Source: Planktomarina temperata RCA23
GTDB taxonomy: Bacteria; Pseudomonadota; Alphaproteobacteria; Rhodobacterales; Rhodobacteraceae
Direction of reading: 5' to 3'
Length of the DNA stretch: 64,000 nucleotides
Assembly (NCBI RefSeq): GCF_000738435.1
Contig: NZ_CP003984.1
Location: 124,001-188,000 of the forward strand
Shown: positions 8,345 through 16,369 of the stretch, piece by piece
Numbering within the stretch: the first letter of the stretch is position 1
Layout: every line of letters begins with the position of its first letter
The notes under the pieces: generated by a model
Told to the model about the DNA's origin: nothing
The model's database searches: none
What the model saw: the letters and a program-made list of their open reading frames with translations, nothing else
Program-made: the position numbers and the translations under genes

Positions 8345-9081
8345 ATGCAGCGCCCGCCGTCAACTTCCAGCGCCACTCCGGTGATCATACTGGCTTCATC
8401 AGAGCACAGAAAGCTGGCGGCATGTCCCATATCCTGCGGCGTTGAAAAACGTCCAAGCGGAATAGTCGAGAGAAATTTTGCCCGCATCTCCGGCGTGTCT
8501 TCTCCCATGAAACTGGCGAGCAATGGAGTCTCACCGGCCACAGGATTGAGCGCATTGACCCGAATGTTAAATGGCGCCAGTTCAACGGCCATGGCTTTGG
8601 TCGCGGTAATCATCCAGCCTTTTGAGGCATTATACCAATTTAAATTGGGTCTGGGCGATACACCGGCGGTTGAGGCAATATTCAAGATGGCGCCCGACCT
8701 TTGGCGCTTGAGCAGCGGCACAAGATGGCGTGCGGTCAAGAAAACGGATTTGGCGTTCACGGCGAAGACCTGATCAAATTCTGCTTCGCTGACCTGATCC
8801 ATCGCTTGCGGCAAATGGGTAATGCCAGCATTGTTGACCAAAATATCAATCCGTCCCCAAAGGGCCTGCGCCGCGCCGATCATATGAGCGACAGAGCTGT
8901 CGCTTGCGACATCCACATGCTGCGCCGTCGCTGCAAGTGGTTCTGCGATGGCTTGCGCGGCATCCAGATTGATATCTGCGACCATCACTGTTGCACCTTC
9001 GGCAGCAAATTGTTGAGCTATTCCGGCTCCAAAGCCTGAACCTGCCCCCGTGACAATCGCGGTTTTTCCATGAAGTCGCAT
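8341..9081 (-). CDS. SDR family oxidoreductase (FabG-like)
   Basis: A 246-residue classical short-chain dehydrogenase. Visible motifs: TGAGSGFGAG (Rossmann cofactor loop), ADINLD (acidic residue after beta-2, favouring NAD), NNAG, the catalytic Ser in IASTAG, and YNASK carrying the Tyr-Lys pair. The ATG at 9081 is chosen because GGGAGG lies just upstream, although the frame extends to 9186. The end EVDGGRCI is family-like. The substrate is unknown; such proteins range from 3-oxoacyl reductases to sugar and hydroxybutyrate dehydrogenases. It is probably cotranscribed with the small downstream gene. Confidence 0.85.
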   Translation of the reverse strand: MRLHGKTAIVTGAGSGFGAGIAQQFAAEGATVMVADINLDAAQAIAEPLAATAQHVDVASDSSVAHMIGAAQALWGRIDILVNNAGITHLPQAMDQVSEAEFDQVFAVNAKSVFLTARHLVPLLKRQRSGAILNIASTAGVSPRPNLNWYNASKGWMITATKAMAVELAPFNIRVNALNPVAGETPLLASFMGEDTPEMRAKFLSTIPLGRFSTPQDMGHAASFLCSDEASMITGVALEVDGGRCI

Positions 9082-9263
9082 TTTGCCTCCCCCTTGTGAT
9101 GATCTCACGATGCGCAACTGGGCGCGCATTGGCAATATAAATCCTCCCGCAAGAATGCGTGCCAGCAGATTGCGGCGCAACTTCACAGCGGTGACGCTTT
9201 ACACCTCTCTTCTGCAGCGTATTACTTGGCGCATAAAAGCTCACAACAGGGTCTAACGCGCCG

Positions 9264-9566
9264 ATGATTTTTTTGCTCTCCTTGTCTTTTCCCGTGCTTG
9301 CGGCGTTGTTTCTTGGGCGCCGTGCGGGGCGGCGGGATCCGCAAGGGATTGGGGAATTTTGGCAAGAAGCGGCTGTGGCTCTTTCCTGGGCTTTTGTGGT
9401 GGTTTTCCTCTGGCATTGCCTTTGGATCACCTCAACTATCCCAGCCCCTTGGCAAGATACAGCCCTTTCCGGCGTGATTTGGACCGTTGGAACCGGAGCC
9501 GTTTGGGTGCCAGCTTTGATGATCTGCTATGTCATTACGGCGCTGAAAATCCGGCGCGCGGGATAA
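9264..9566 (+). CDS. Small membrane protein of unknown function
   Basis: About 100 residues with three hydrophobic stretches: near residues 1-17, 36-54 and 70-92. A polar loop RRAGRRDPQG follows the first. Charged KIRRAG closes the protein, suggesting a cytoplasmic C-terminus. No ribosome binding site is obvious before the ATG at 9264. I do not recognise the family. It may be cotranscribed with the DUF1523 gene 94 bases downstream. Confidence 0.6.
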   Translation: MIFLLSLSFPVLAALFLGRRAGRRDPQGIGEFWQEAAVALSWAFVVVFLWHCLWITSTIPAPWQDTALSGVIWTVGTGAVWVPALMICYVITALKIRRAG

Positions 9567-9660
9567 AGGCGCGCGGGAAATCATAGCCAAGGGGCTTCTG
9601 ATTGGCACTTTGTGCCCCTATATAGTTCAAAGGTGAGACACCCCCAAAGGAGCGGTTTGT

Positions 9661-10278
9661 ATGCTGGTCAAAATGAGATGGATTTTGAAAGTGCTATTGG
9701 CTTTGCTGGTGCTTGCGGTGTTTCATTATAATTTACCCCAACGCGATATTGTGCGCATCACGGGCACAGAGATTTTGCGCAAAGACTTATCGGGCTGGAC
9801 TGGCATGTTCTATGCGGCAGCACAAAGTGGTGAGGCGCAAACTCAGAACCGTGATTTGAGGTTGATTAATACCGTCCGGGCCAATGGTAAGGTGAGCGTG
9901 TATCGCAATGAAGACACGGGCTTTAACTGGCCGCCCTATCTCAAGTTTGACAGCTCAAACCTCCAGGCCGAAGCCGAAGATGCTGTCTCGAGCAAGGAGG
10001 CGCCAGAATGGTATATTCTGCGGCATTATGGGTGGCGCAACACGTTTTGGTCGATTTACCCCAATGCCGTTAGCCTCACGCCGGTCGCCGGGCCGGATGT
10101 CCGGTTGATCCCTTGGTTTAACATTGTCTTTTTGGTCCTATTGGCGGCTTTGATTTGGGCGGTCTATGTGCGCCTGCGTGGGTTTTGGGCGCGGCGCGTG
10201 GATCCGGTCATTGACCGGATTGATGCGGCGGCAGAGGAGACCACGGACCGCGTCAAAGGGTGGTTTCGCCGCAAATAA
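9661..10278 (+). CDS. DUF1523 family membrane protein
   Basis: A 205-residue protein with an N-terminal transmembrane helix (residues 6-22), a periplasmic-looking domain of about 120 residues with the family segment NLPQRDIVRITGTEI, and a second helix near 150-170 followed by a basic tail (GWFRRK). This pattern and the segment match DUF1523, a family widespread in Rhodobacterales with no known function. GGAGCGG precedes the ATG. It converges on the aldehyde dehydrogenase gene with seven bases between the stops and no visible terminator. Confidence 0.8.
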   Translation: MLVKMRWILKVLLALLVLAVFHYNLPQRDIVRITGTEILRKDLSGWTGMFYAAAQSGEAQTQNRDLRLINTVRANGKVSVYRNEDTGFNWPPYLKFDSSNLQAEAEDAVSSKEAPEWYILRHYGWRNTFWSIYPNAVSLTPVAGPDVRLIPWFNIVFLVLLAALIWAVYVRLRGFWARRVDPVIDRIDAAAEETTDRVKGWFRRK

Positions 10279-10285
10279 TGCAGCA

Positions 10286-12598
10286 TTACTCGCCGTAGGG
10301 GATCCAGATGGTTTTGATCTCTGTGCCCGCATCTAGCCAGCTGTCGTGATCGTCTTGTGCCGCGCCTTGCCAAACGCGTTTGATATTGCTGCTGGCGCGC
10401 GCTTGCACCTCTTGGGTGAGCTCTGCGCCTGATAAACACCACACAGTGTCCAGCCCCATATGCGCGCCCAGATGTGGCGCAAGGTCCGCCTGAGGTCCGG
10501 TGAGGATATTCACCACCCCGGCCGGCACGTCAGATGCTTCAAGGATGTGCGAGAAATCTGTGGCCGCCAAGGGAAACGGCGCGCTGGCGCAGAGGGTTAT
10601 AGAGTTGCCCGTGCAAAGAGCGGCAGCCATGGGCGTGACCAAGCCCAGAAGGGGATGTTGATCTGAACAAAGAGCTGCAATCGTCCCCACGGGTTCACGC
10701 ATGGCCAAAGCCACTGCGCGCATCGGTACAGATTTGGCCCGGCCTTCGAATTTATCGGCCCAAGCGGCATAGGTGAATAAGACATCGACCGCCGCACGCA
10801 CTTCTTCAGCGCCTGTGGTCGAGCCCGTCATCGCGTCCAAGCGCTCAGCAAACCTATTGGTTTGGGCCGCTAGATTTTCGGCGAGGTAATAGAGAATTTG
10901 TGCCCGCAAGTGACCAGTGGTTTTGCCCCAGCCGCAGGCCAATTGCGCTTGCACGGCGTTGCGGATGTCCTTGCGATTGGCGATGGGCGCGTGGCCGAGC
11001 AGTTGCCCTTTGGGGCCAAAAATCGCTTGGCTATAGCCTCCGTCCGGCCGGGCCTGTTTGCCACCGATAAAGAGTTTCGCGGTTCGATCAATATCATCGG
11101 CAGCGGCACCTTGTCCGGTGAAAGGCGTCACTTGGGCCGGCTCGGGCAAGGGCTGTCTTGGCTTGCTATAGGCTTGCAACCCTTCCCAGCCGCCTTCGCG
11201 GCCAAATCCACTTTCGCGCGTGCCGCCAAACCCGGCTGCAGCGTCAAATAGATTGGTCGCATTGACCCAGACCACACCGGCCACGAGCTTAGGGGCGATT
11301 TCCAGCGCAAGATTGATGTTTTCGGTCCAGAGCGTCGCTGCCAAACCGTATTTGCTGTTGTTGGCAATCTCCACGGCCTCCGCCGGGGTGCGGAAGGTGG
11401 TTGAGACCAGCACGGGACCAAAGATCTCTTCCTGCATAAGGGTATCGGCTGGATGCAACCCGGTGATCAAAGTGGGCGGGTAAAAACAGCCCTCTGGCAC
11501 GGGCGTTTGTGCGTGATAGGTCTGCCCAGCTGTATTGGCCTGCACCAGCGCTTGGATCTGCTGAAGTTGAATGGGATCAACTATTGCCCCGACATCTATG
11601 GATTTATCGAGCGGGTCGCCGATGCGTAATTTATCCATCCGCGCCTTTAAACGGTTGTGAAAATCATCGGCAATGGCTTCATGAATGAGCAAGCGAGACC
11701 CCGCGCAGCAGACCTGACCTTGGTTGAACCAGATCGCATCCACGAGCCCTTCGACGGCGCTGTCGATATCGGCGTCATCAAAGACGATATAGGGAGATTT
11801 TCCGCCCAATTCGAGGGTGAGGGATTTGCCACTGCCGGCCGTTGCCTCTTGAATTTGCCGCCCGACCGAGGTTGAGCCGGTGAAGGCGATTTTGTCCACG
11901 GTCGCATCGACCAATGCGGCGCCTGTGCTGCCGTCCCCAGTTACGATATTCACCACACCTGGGGGCACGCCGGCCTGGCTGCAAATATCGGCGAAGATCA
12001 TAGCTGTCATCGGCGTATATTCGGCGGGCTTAAGGACAACCGTATTGCCCATCGCCAAGGCGGGTGCAATTTTCCAAGCGAGCATGAGAAGCGGGAAATT
12101 CCACGGGATAATTTGCCCGCAGACACCCAAAGCCACGCGATCCGATAGGGCCGAGGGCATCAATTGTGCATGGCCGGCGTGATGGTAAAAATGTCGAATG
12201 GCGAGAGGGATATCAATGTCCCGGCTTTCACGGATGGGTTTGCCATTGTCCAAAGATTCCATCACGGCGAGCAATCTTGCGTGTTTTTGCATCAAACGTG
12301 CGAGGGCATAGAGCACGCGGGCGCGCGCCGCCCCCCCTGCTTTTTGCCAGTCAGGTTGCGCAGCTCTGGCGCTCTGCACCGCCTCTGTCACCTCATCTTT
12401 TGTGCATAGGGTCATGCCTGCAAGCTTCTCGCCTGTCGCATGATTGCGAATGGTCAGATCGTCCCGCGCAGGCGCGAAGGCGCCATTGACATAAGGGCCA
12501 ATAAGGCCGCCGTGATTGGCAATCCACTGAAGCGCTACGCTGCGATCTTCAGGGGCTGTGCCATACTCCATTGTGTCAAAAATTGTTTCAATAGGCAT
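10286..12598 (-). CDS. Aldehyde dehydrogenase with a second, degenerate ALDH-like domain
   Basis: A 770-residue protein. Residues 1 to about 500 form a complete aldehyde dehydrogenase: IPWNFPLLMLAWK, FTGSTSVGR, ELGGKSPYIVFDDAD (general base) and NQGQVCCAGSR (catalytic Cys). Residues about 515-770 form a second ALDH-like N-terminal/cofactor domain (KLFIGGKQARPDGG, REPVGTIAALCS, PAGVVNILTG) with no catalytic Cys region. The ATG at 12598 lies four bases after the deoC stop, so the two are one operon. DeoC releases acetaldehyde, so acetaldehyde oxidation to acetate is the likely role. The double-domain form next to deoC is, from memory, common in Rhodobacterales; whether the second domain has a structural or regulatory role is unknown. 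Confidence 0.88.
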   Translation of the reverse strand: MPIETIFDTMEYGTAPEDRSVALQWIANHGGLIGPYVNGAFAPARDDLTIRNHATGEKLAGMTLCTKDEVTEAVQSARAAQPDWQKAGGAARARVLYALARLMQKHARLLAVMESLDNGKPIRESRDIDIPLAIRHFYHHAGHAQLMPSALSDRVALGVCGQIIPWNFPLLMLAWKIAPALAMGNTVVLKPAEYTPMTAMIFADICSQAGVPPGVVNIVTGDGSTGAALVDATVDKIAFTGSTSVGRQIQEATAGSGKSLTLELGGKSPYIVFDDADIDSAVEGLVDAIWFNQGQVCCAGSRLLIHEAIADDFHNRLKARMDKLRIGDPLDKSIDVGAIVDPIQLQQIQALVQANTAGQTYHAQTPVPEGCFYPPTLITGLHPADTLMQEEIFGPVLVSTTFRTPAEAVEIANNSKYGLAATLWTENINLALEIAPKLVAGVVWVNATNLFDAAAGFGGTRESGFGREGGWEGLQAYSKPRQPLPEPAQVTPFTGQGAAADDIDRTAKLFIGGKQARPDGGYSQAIFGPKGQLLGHAPIANRKDIRNAVQAQLACGWGKTTGHLRAQILYYLAENLAAQTNRFAERLDAMTGSTTGAEEVRAAVDVLFTYAAWADKFEGRAKSVPMRAVALAMREPVGTIAALCSDQHPLLGLVTPMAAALCTGNSITLCASAPFPLAATDFSHILEASDVPAGVVNILTGPQADLAPHLGAHMGLDTVWCLSGAELTQEVQARASSNIKRVWQGAAQDDHDSWLDAGTEIKTIWIPYGE

Positions 12599-12602
12599 CG
12601 GA

Positions 12603-13589
12603 TTATCCCATCGGGTGGCGGTGATTGGCAGAATATCCGCCAGTGAGGTGATGTTCGAGCTGGCGTTCAATATCACCGAGCAAAGAGGAGGCGCCAAAGC
12701 GGAACAGATCGGGGCGCAACCAGCGGTCGCCCAGTTCTTCTTTGATCAAAGCCAGATAGGTGATGGCGTCCTTTGCCTTTGAGATCCCGCCCGCTGGTTT
12801 ATAGCCGACCCGAAAACCTGTGCGATTATAATAGGCACGGATGGCGCGCAGCATGACCAAAGTCACCGGCAGGGTCGCATTCACGCTTTCCTTGCCCGTC
12901 GAGGTTTTGATGAAATCAGCTCCGGCCATCATGCAGATTAAGCTGGCACGTCCAACATTGCGCAGGCTGCCAAGCTCACCTGTGGCAAGAATGGCCTTCA
13001 CATGCGCATCACCGCAGGCCGTTCTGAAGGCGGCCATTTCATCATAGAGAGCTTGCCAATTTTGGGTCAAAACATGGCGGCGCGAGATGACGATGTCAAT
13101 TTCCGAGGCCCCGGCTTTTACACTCTCGCGGATTTCCTCAATGCGAAGATGCAGCGGCGATAGGCCCGCGGGAAAGCCGGTACTGACGGCGGCCACGGGA
13201 ATGCCGCTGCCCTGCAATGCGGTCACTGCGGTCTCAATCATATCATGGTAAACGCAGACCGCTCCAGTGGTCAGATGCGGCAGGCCGATCTGTTGCAAAA
13301 TATCTTGACGTACCGGCTGGCGGGCTTTGGCGCAGAGACGTTTGACCCGGCCCGCAGTATCATCGCCCGACAGGGTGGTAAGATCAATGCAGCTGATTGC
13401 CCGCGCGAGCCAAGCGGCTTGATGATCTTTTTTGACAGAGCGCCGTCCCGGCAGGCTGGCGCAGCGCCTTTCAATGGCGGAGGTATTGGCCTGAACGGAA
13501 AGGGCCCAATCCAAATCAAGCGGCAATCCCGGATTGCGCGGCTCGAGTGTCTGAGGCAACTGCGTCACTGTCGTCGTAATTTGTTCCAT
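12603..13589 (-). CDS. deoC: Deoxyribose-phosphate aldolase
   Basis: This 328-residue class I aldolase splits 2-deoxyribose 5-phosphate into glyceraldehyde 3-phosphate and acetaldehyde. The Schiff-base lysine is in ADFIKTSTGK and the second active-site Lys in VGYKPAGGI; DLTTLSGDDT marks the N-terminal active-site strand. It is the long form (over 300 residues) rather than the 220-250 residue bacterial short form. The start is uncertain: ATG 13589 is chosen from the expected N-terminal length, while ATG 13604 and TTG 13643 remain possible; none has a strong ribosome binding site. It precedes the aldehyde dehydrogenase in one operon and is divergent from rpe. Confidence 0.92.
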   Translation of the reverse strand: MEQITTTVTQLPQTLEPRNPGLPLDLDWALSVQANTSAIERRCASLPGRRSVKKDHQAAWLARAISCIDLTTLSGDDTAGRVKRLCAKARQPVRQDILQQIGLPHLTTGAVCVYHDMIETAVTALQGSGIPVAAVSTGFPAGLSPLHLRIEEIRESVKAGASEIDIVISRRHVLTQNWQALYDEMAAFRTACGDAHVKAILATGELGSLRNVGRASLICMMAGADFIKTSTGKESVNATLPVTLVMLRAIRAYYNRTGFRVGYKPAGGISKAKDAITYLALIKEELGDRWLRPDLFRFGASSLLGDIERQLEHHLTGGYSANHRHPMG

Positions 13590-13691
13590 AACGCTTGTGT
13601 GCATGGGATTGCATTGCAATTCAAGCATTCTAGCGCGTGACAATCGCCTTCTGCCACGATAATTGCTGCGAAACGATATAAAGGTGAGCCT

Positions 13692-14366
13692 ATGTCTTTC
13701 GACCGATCTGTAAAAATTGCACCCTCAATCCTCTCTGCGGATTTTGCCAACTTTGGAGAAGAAATCCGCTGTGTTGAGGCAGAAGGCGCCGATTGGATTC
13801 ATGTCGACGTCATGGATGGGCATTTTGTGCCTAATATCACATTTGGCCCAGCAACCTGTGCCGCGATCCGGCCGCATATCAAAACGGTGATGGATGTGCA
13901 TTTGATGATTGCTCCGGTTGATCCGTATATCGAGGCATTTGCCGAGGCCGGTGCGGATGTGATTACCGCCCATGTCGAAGCTGGCGCGCATATTCACCGC
14001 AGCCTGCAAGCGATAAGAGCCACGGGCGCCAAGGCCGGGGTGGCGCTTAATCCTGGCACGCCCGCCGGCGCAGTTGAGCATTTGCTTGATATTGTGGATT
14101 TGGTCTGTGTGATGACTGTGAATCCCGGTTTTGGCGGGCAGTCGTTTATCCCACTAGAAAAGAAAGTGTCGCAATTGCGGGCGATGATTGGCGACCGACC
14201 CATCCATATTGAGATTGACGGGGGTGTCACACCGCTGACCGCGCCAGGGTTGATTCGTGCAGGGGCCGATGTCTTGGTGGCAGGTTCAGCTGTTTTCAAA
14301 GGTGGCTCAGTGGCAAATCCCGCGCCCTATGGTGAGAACATAAGAGCGATCCGCGCGGCGATTTAG
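13692..14366 (+). CDS. rpe: Ribulose-phosphate 3-epimerase
   Basis: A 224-residue TIM-barrel enzyme interconverting ribulose 5-phosphate and xylulose 5-phosphate. Landmarks are [14 protein letters not shown], the metal-binding [12 protein letters not shown], and VDVHLM-like [17 protein letters not shown], and EIDGGV with the catalytic Asp. Length and start ([18 protein letters not shown]) are normal. GGTGAG precedes the ATG. It is divergent from deoC, so two pentose-phosphate steps share a promoter region of about 100 bases. The convergent RTX gene ends 18 bases beyond its stop. Confidence 0.96.
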   Translation: MSFDRSVKIAPSILSADFANFGEEIRCVEAEGADWIHVDVMDGHFVPNITFGPATCAAIRPHIKTVMDVHLMIAPVDPYIEAFAEAGADVITAHVEAGAHIHRSLQAIRATGAKAGVALNPGTPAGAVEHLLDIVDLVCVMTVNPGFGGQSFIPLEKKVSQLRAMIGDRPIHIEIDGGVTPLTAPGLIRAGADVLVAGSAVFKGGSVANPAPYGENIRAIRAAI

Positions 14367-14384
14367 GATCCACGCCAGCGATCT

Positions 14385-16190
14385 TTAGCTCTGAAAAAAT
14401 ACAAACTGATCGATGTCTGCGGCGTCATAATTGGCGATGCGAAATTCTGCGGCGGCGCTGATGAGGGTGGCTTGCGCGGGGCCAGCAGTGGGCGTTTGGT
14501 CAGAGCCCTCATCGAGCAGCCCTTGGATGTTCTGCAACGCCAGCGTATCTATCGTGGCCTCAAGCTCTGTGGCAAGCGGCATGCCTTGGGGGAGAAAAAC
14601 AAAACTGTCACTGCTGGCTGTGGCTGCCGTTTGGCCTGCCATTTGCTGTGCGGCATAAACCGCCGCAGCTGTGTGGGTTTGCACCGCCCAATTATGCTGG
14701 ACTGTCAGGCCGGTGGTAAGTGCTTGGTGCGAAACGGTGAAATTTGTTTCGGCCGCGAGGGTGGCGCTGAGGTCAGTTTGGGGCAGGGCAATGACATTGG
14801 CGTTGGTGAAATCTGTGGCAGACAGGGTAAGGCCATTGGCGCTGTCCACCACGAGCTGTTCATTGTTGAAACTTAGAATTGCTCCGGTTGCTGTGCTGGT
14901 CACGGTCAATTGTTGGACATGGGTGAAGCCGGCCCAATGGGACAGGTCCAAACGATCCTGCCCAAGCTCAAAATCGGTAATGCGATCGGTGCCACCATCC
15001 CCAATCAACATGAATGTGTCCGCTCCAGTTCCGCCTGTGAGCTGATCCACACCCGCCCCATCGCGCAGCAGGTCATCTCCTGCGCCGCCATTGAGGGCTT
15101 GCCCGGTATCCTGTGCAAATAAAACATCAGCCTGTGCGCTGGACGTTGTGCTCAGGCTGAGGGTGAAATGACCTATGCCCGCCTCCGATCCCGAGACGGT
15201 GAACAATTGAACGTCACCGCCAATGATGTCGACATAGATATCTGTAATGCTGTTGATCGGTGTGTTGAGTTGATCGGCGATGGTGTCAAGATGTACGAGC
15301 TGCCCATCGTCCGAAAACCGAAACAACGACAGGCCGCTGTCTTGTCCCGCAGCGATGACATAGGCATTTCCTTGATGGGTGAAGCTCTCCAGAACCTGGG
15401 CCCCTTGGAATCGCGTGTTGAGACTGTCTGCCACCTGATCCACTGGCGATAAGACACCCGCAGAATCTAGGGTCAGGACGGTTAAGGACCCTGTGCCCGC
15501 ACTGGCCAGGACAATGTAGCTTTGTCCTTGGACTGAGACCGTGGCCATATCCTGCGGTGTGGCAATGGGCAAAAATTGCTGTGCGCCCAAAGTGGACGCG
15601 GGCGACAAGGTGCCGTTGGAGGAGACAGCATAGGCGGTGATGCTATGATTGCTGGCGGAGGCGGCCAAAACGGAGCTGTTGCTGCCTTGGGTTACGACGC
15701 TCAGCGCGGAAATTTGACCGGTGAATGCGGCCTGCTGGCTGGCCACTTGGTTTTGCTCCACCATCGTCCCGTTGCTGTCGACTTGAAAGGTGGCCAATCC
15801 ATTGCCGGTCGTGTCTGCGAGCACCACAAGGCCCGTTCCGCCGGTCTGCAGATGTACCGCCTCGAAGCGATCTGAATATCGGCCTGAATTGCCCGAATGC
15901 AGGGTTAACGAACTGTCGGATCTGCTGTTGAGTACAGCGGTCAAATCTTGATCCGAAATTGAGATCACGCGCCCGCCAAGGGCCACATTCTGGGAGGGAG
16001 CCGTGGCACTCATTGGCACGCTGTGGGCAAGGGTTGCGGCCTGATTGGCGCCGGTTGTGAGCGTCACAACACCCTGTCCACCATCGCTGGCGAGGGTAAT
16101 CTGTCCATTATGTTCGTAAAATCGCGCATCCCCAAGCGGGTTGTTCAGGATGGATCCCGAAATTGCCCCATTAAACTGAAAGCTTCCCAC
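14385..16190 (-). CDS. RTX-type calcium-binding protein with beta-propeller-like repeats
   Basis: About 601 residues. The middle consists of repeated strands of the pattern G..YIVLASAGTGSLTVLTLD.AGVLSPVD, as in lactonase-type beta-propellers. They are followed by three nonapeptide RTX repeats (GGAGDDLLR, DGAGVDQLT, GGTGADTFM) and a DRITDFELGQDRLDLS peptide typical after RTX blocks. No Sec signal is seen at the N-terminus, which fits type I secretion, though no T1SS genes are in the window. The GTG at 16190 is preferred because TTGGAGACC precedes it; the frame extends to GTG 16226. The C-terminal 130 residues are Ala/Thr/Gln rich and unlike anything I recognise. Function is unknown; an extracellular surface protein is likely. 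Confidence 0.72.
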   Translation of the reverse strand: MGSFQFNGAISGSILNNPLGDARFYEHNGQITLASDGGQGVVTLTTGANQAATLAHSVPMSATAPSQNVALGGRVISISDQDLTAVLNSRSDSSLTLHSGNSGRYSDRFEAVHLQTGGTGLVVLADTTGNGLATFQVDSNGTMVEQNQVASQQAAFTGQISALSVVTQGSNSSVLAASASNHSITAYAVSSNGTLSPASTLGAQQFLPIATPQDMATVSVQGQSYIVLASAGTGSLTVLTLDSAGVLSPVDQVADSLNTRFQGAQVLESFTHQGNAYVIAAGQDSGLSLFRFSDDGQLVHLDTIADQLNTPINSITDIYVDIIGGDVQLFTVSGSEAGIGHFTLSLSTTSSAQADVLFAQDTGQALNGGAGDDLLRDGAGVDQLTGGTGADTFMLIGDGGTDRITDFELGQDRLDLSHWAGFTHVQQLTVTSTATGAILSFNNEQLVVDSANGLTLSATDFTNANVIALPQTDLSATLAAETNFTVSHQALTTGLTVQHNWAVQTHTAAAVYAAQQMAGQTAATASSDSFVFLPQGMPLATELEATIDTLALQNIQGLLDEGSDQTPTAGPAQATLISAAAEFRIANYDAADIDQFVFFQS

Positions 16191-16369
16191 AACAGGTCTC
16201 CAAAATGCGCTTGGCAGCTTTCTCACAGATAAATATTAATGAGACCTTATCCTCTGGTTTCAAATGTGAACAATTTAGTTGAAATCCAAACGGCTGCATT
16301 TCGGGGATCCTCCTCTTGACCCGAGGGGCGTTTGCGGCCTTTGTGCAGGACAGACAGAAGGAGCAGACA

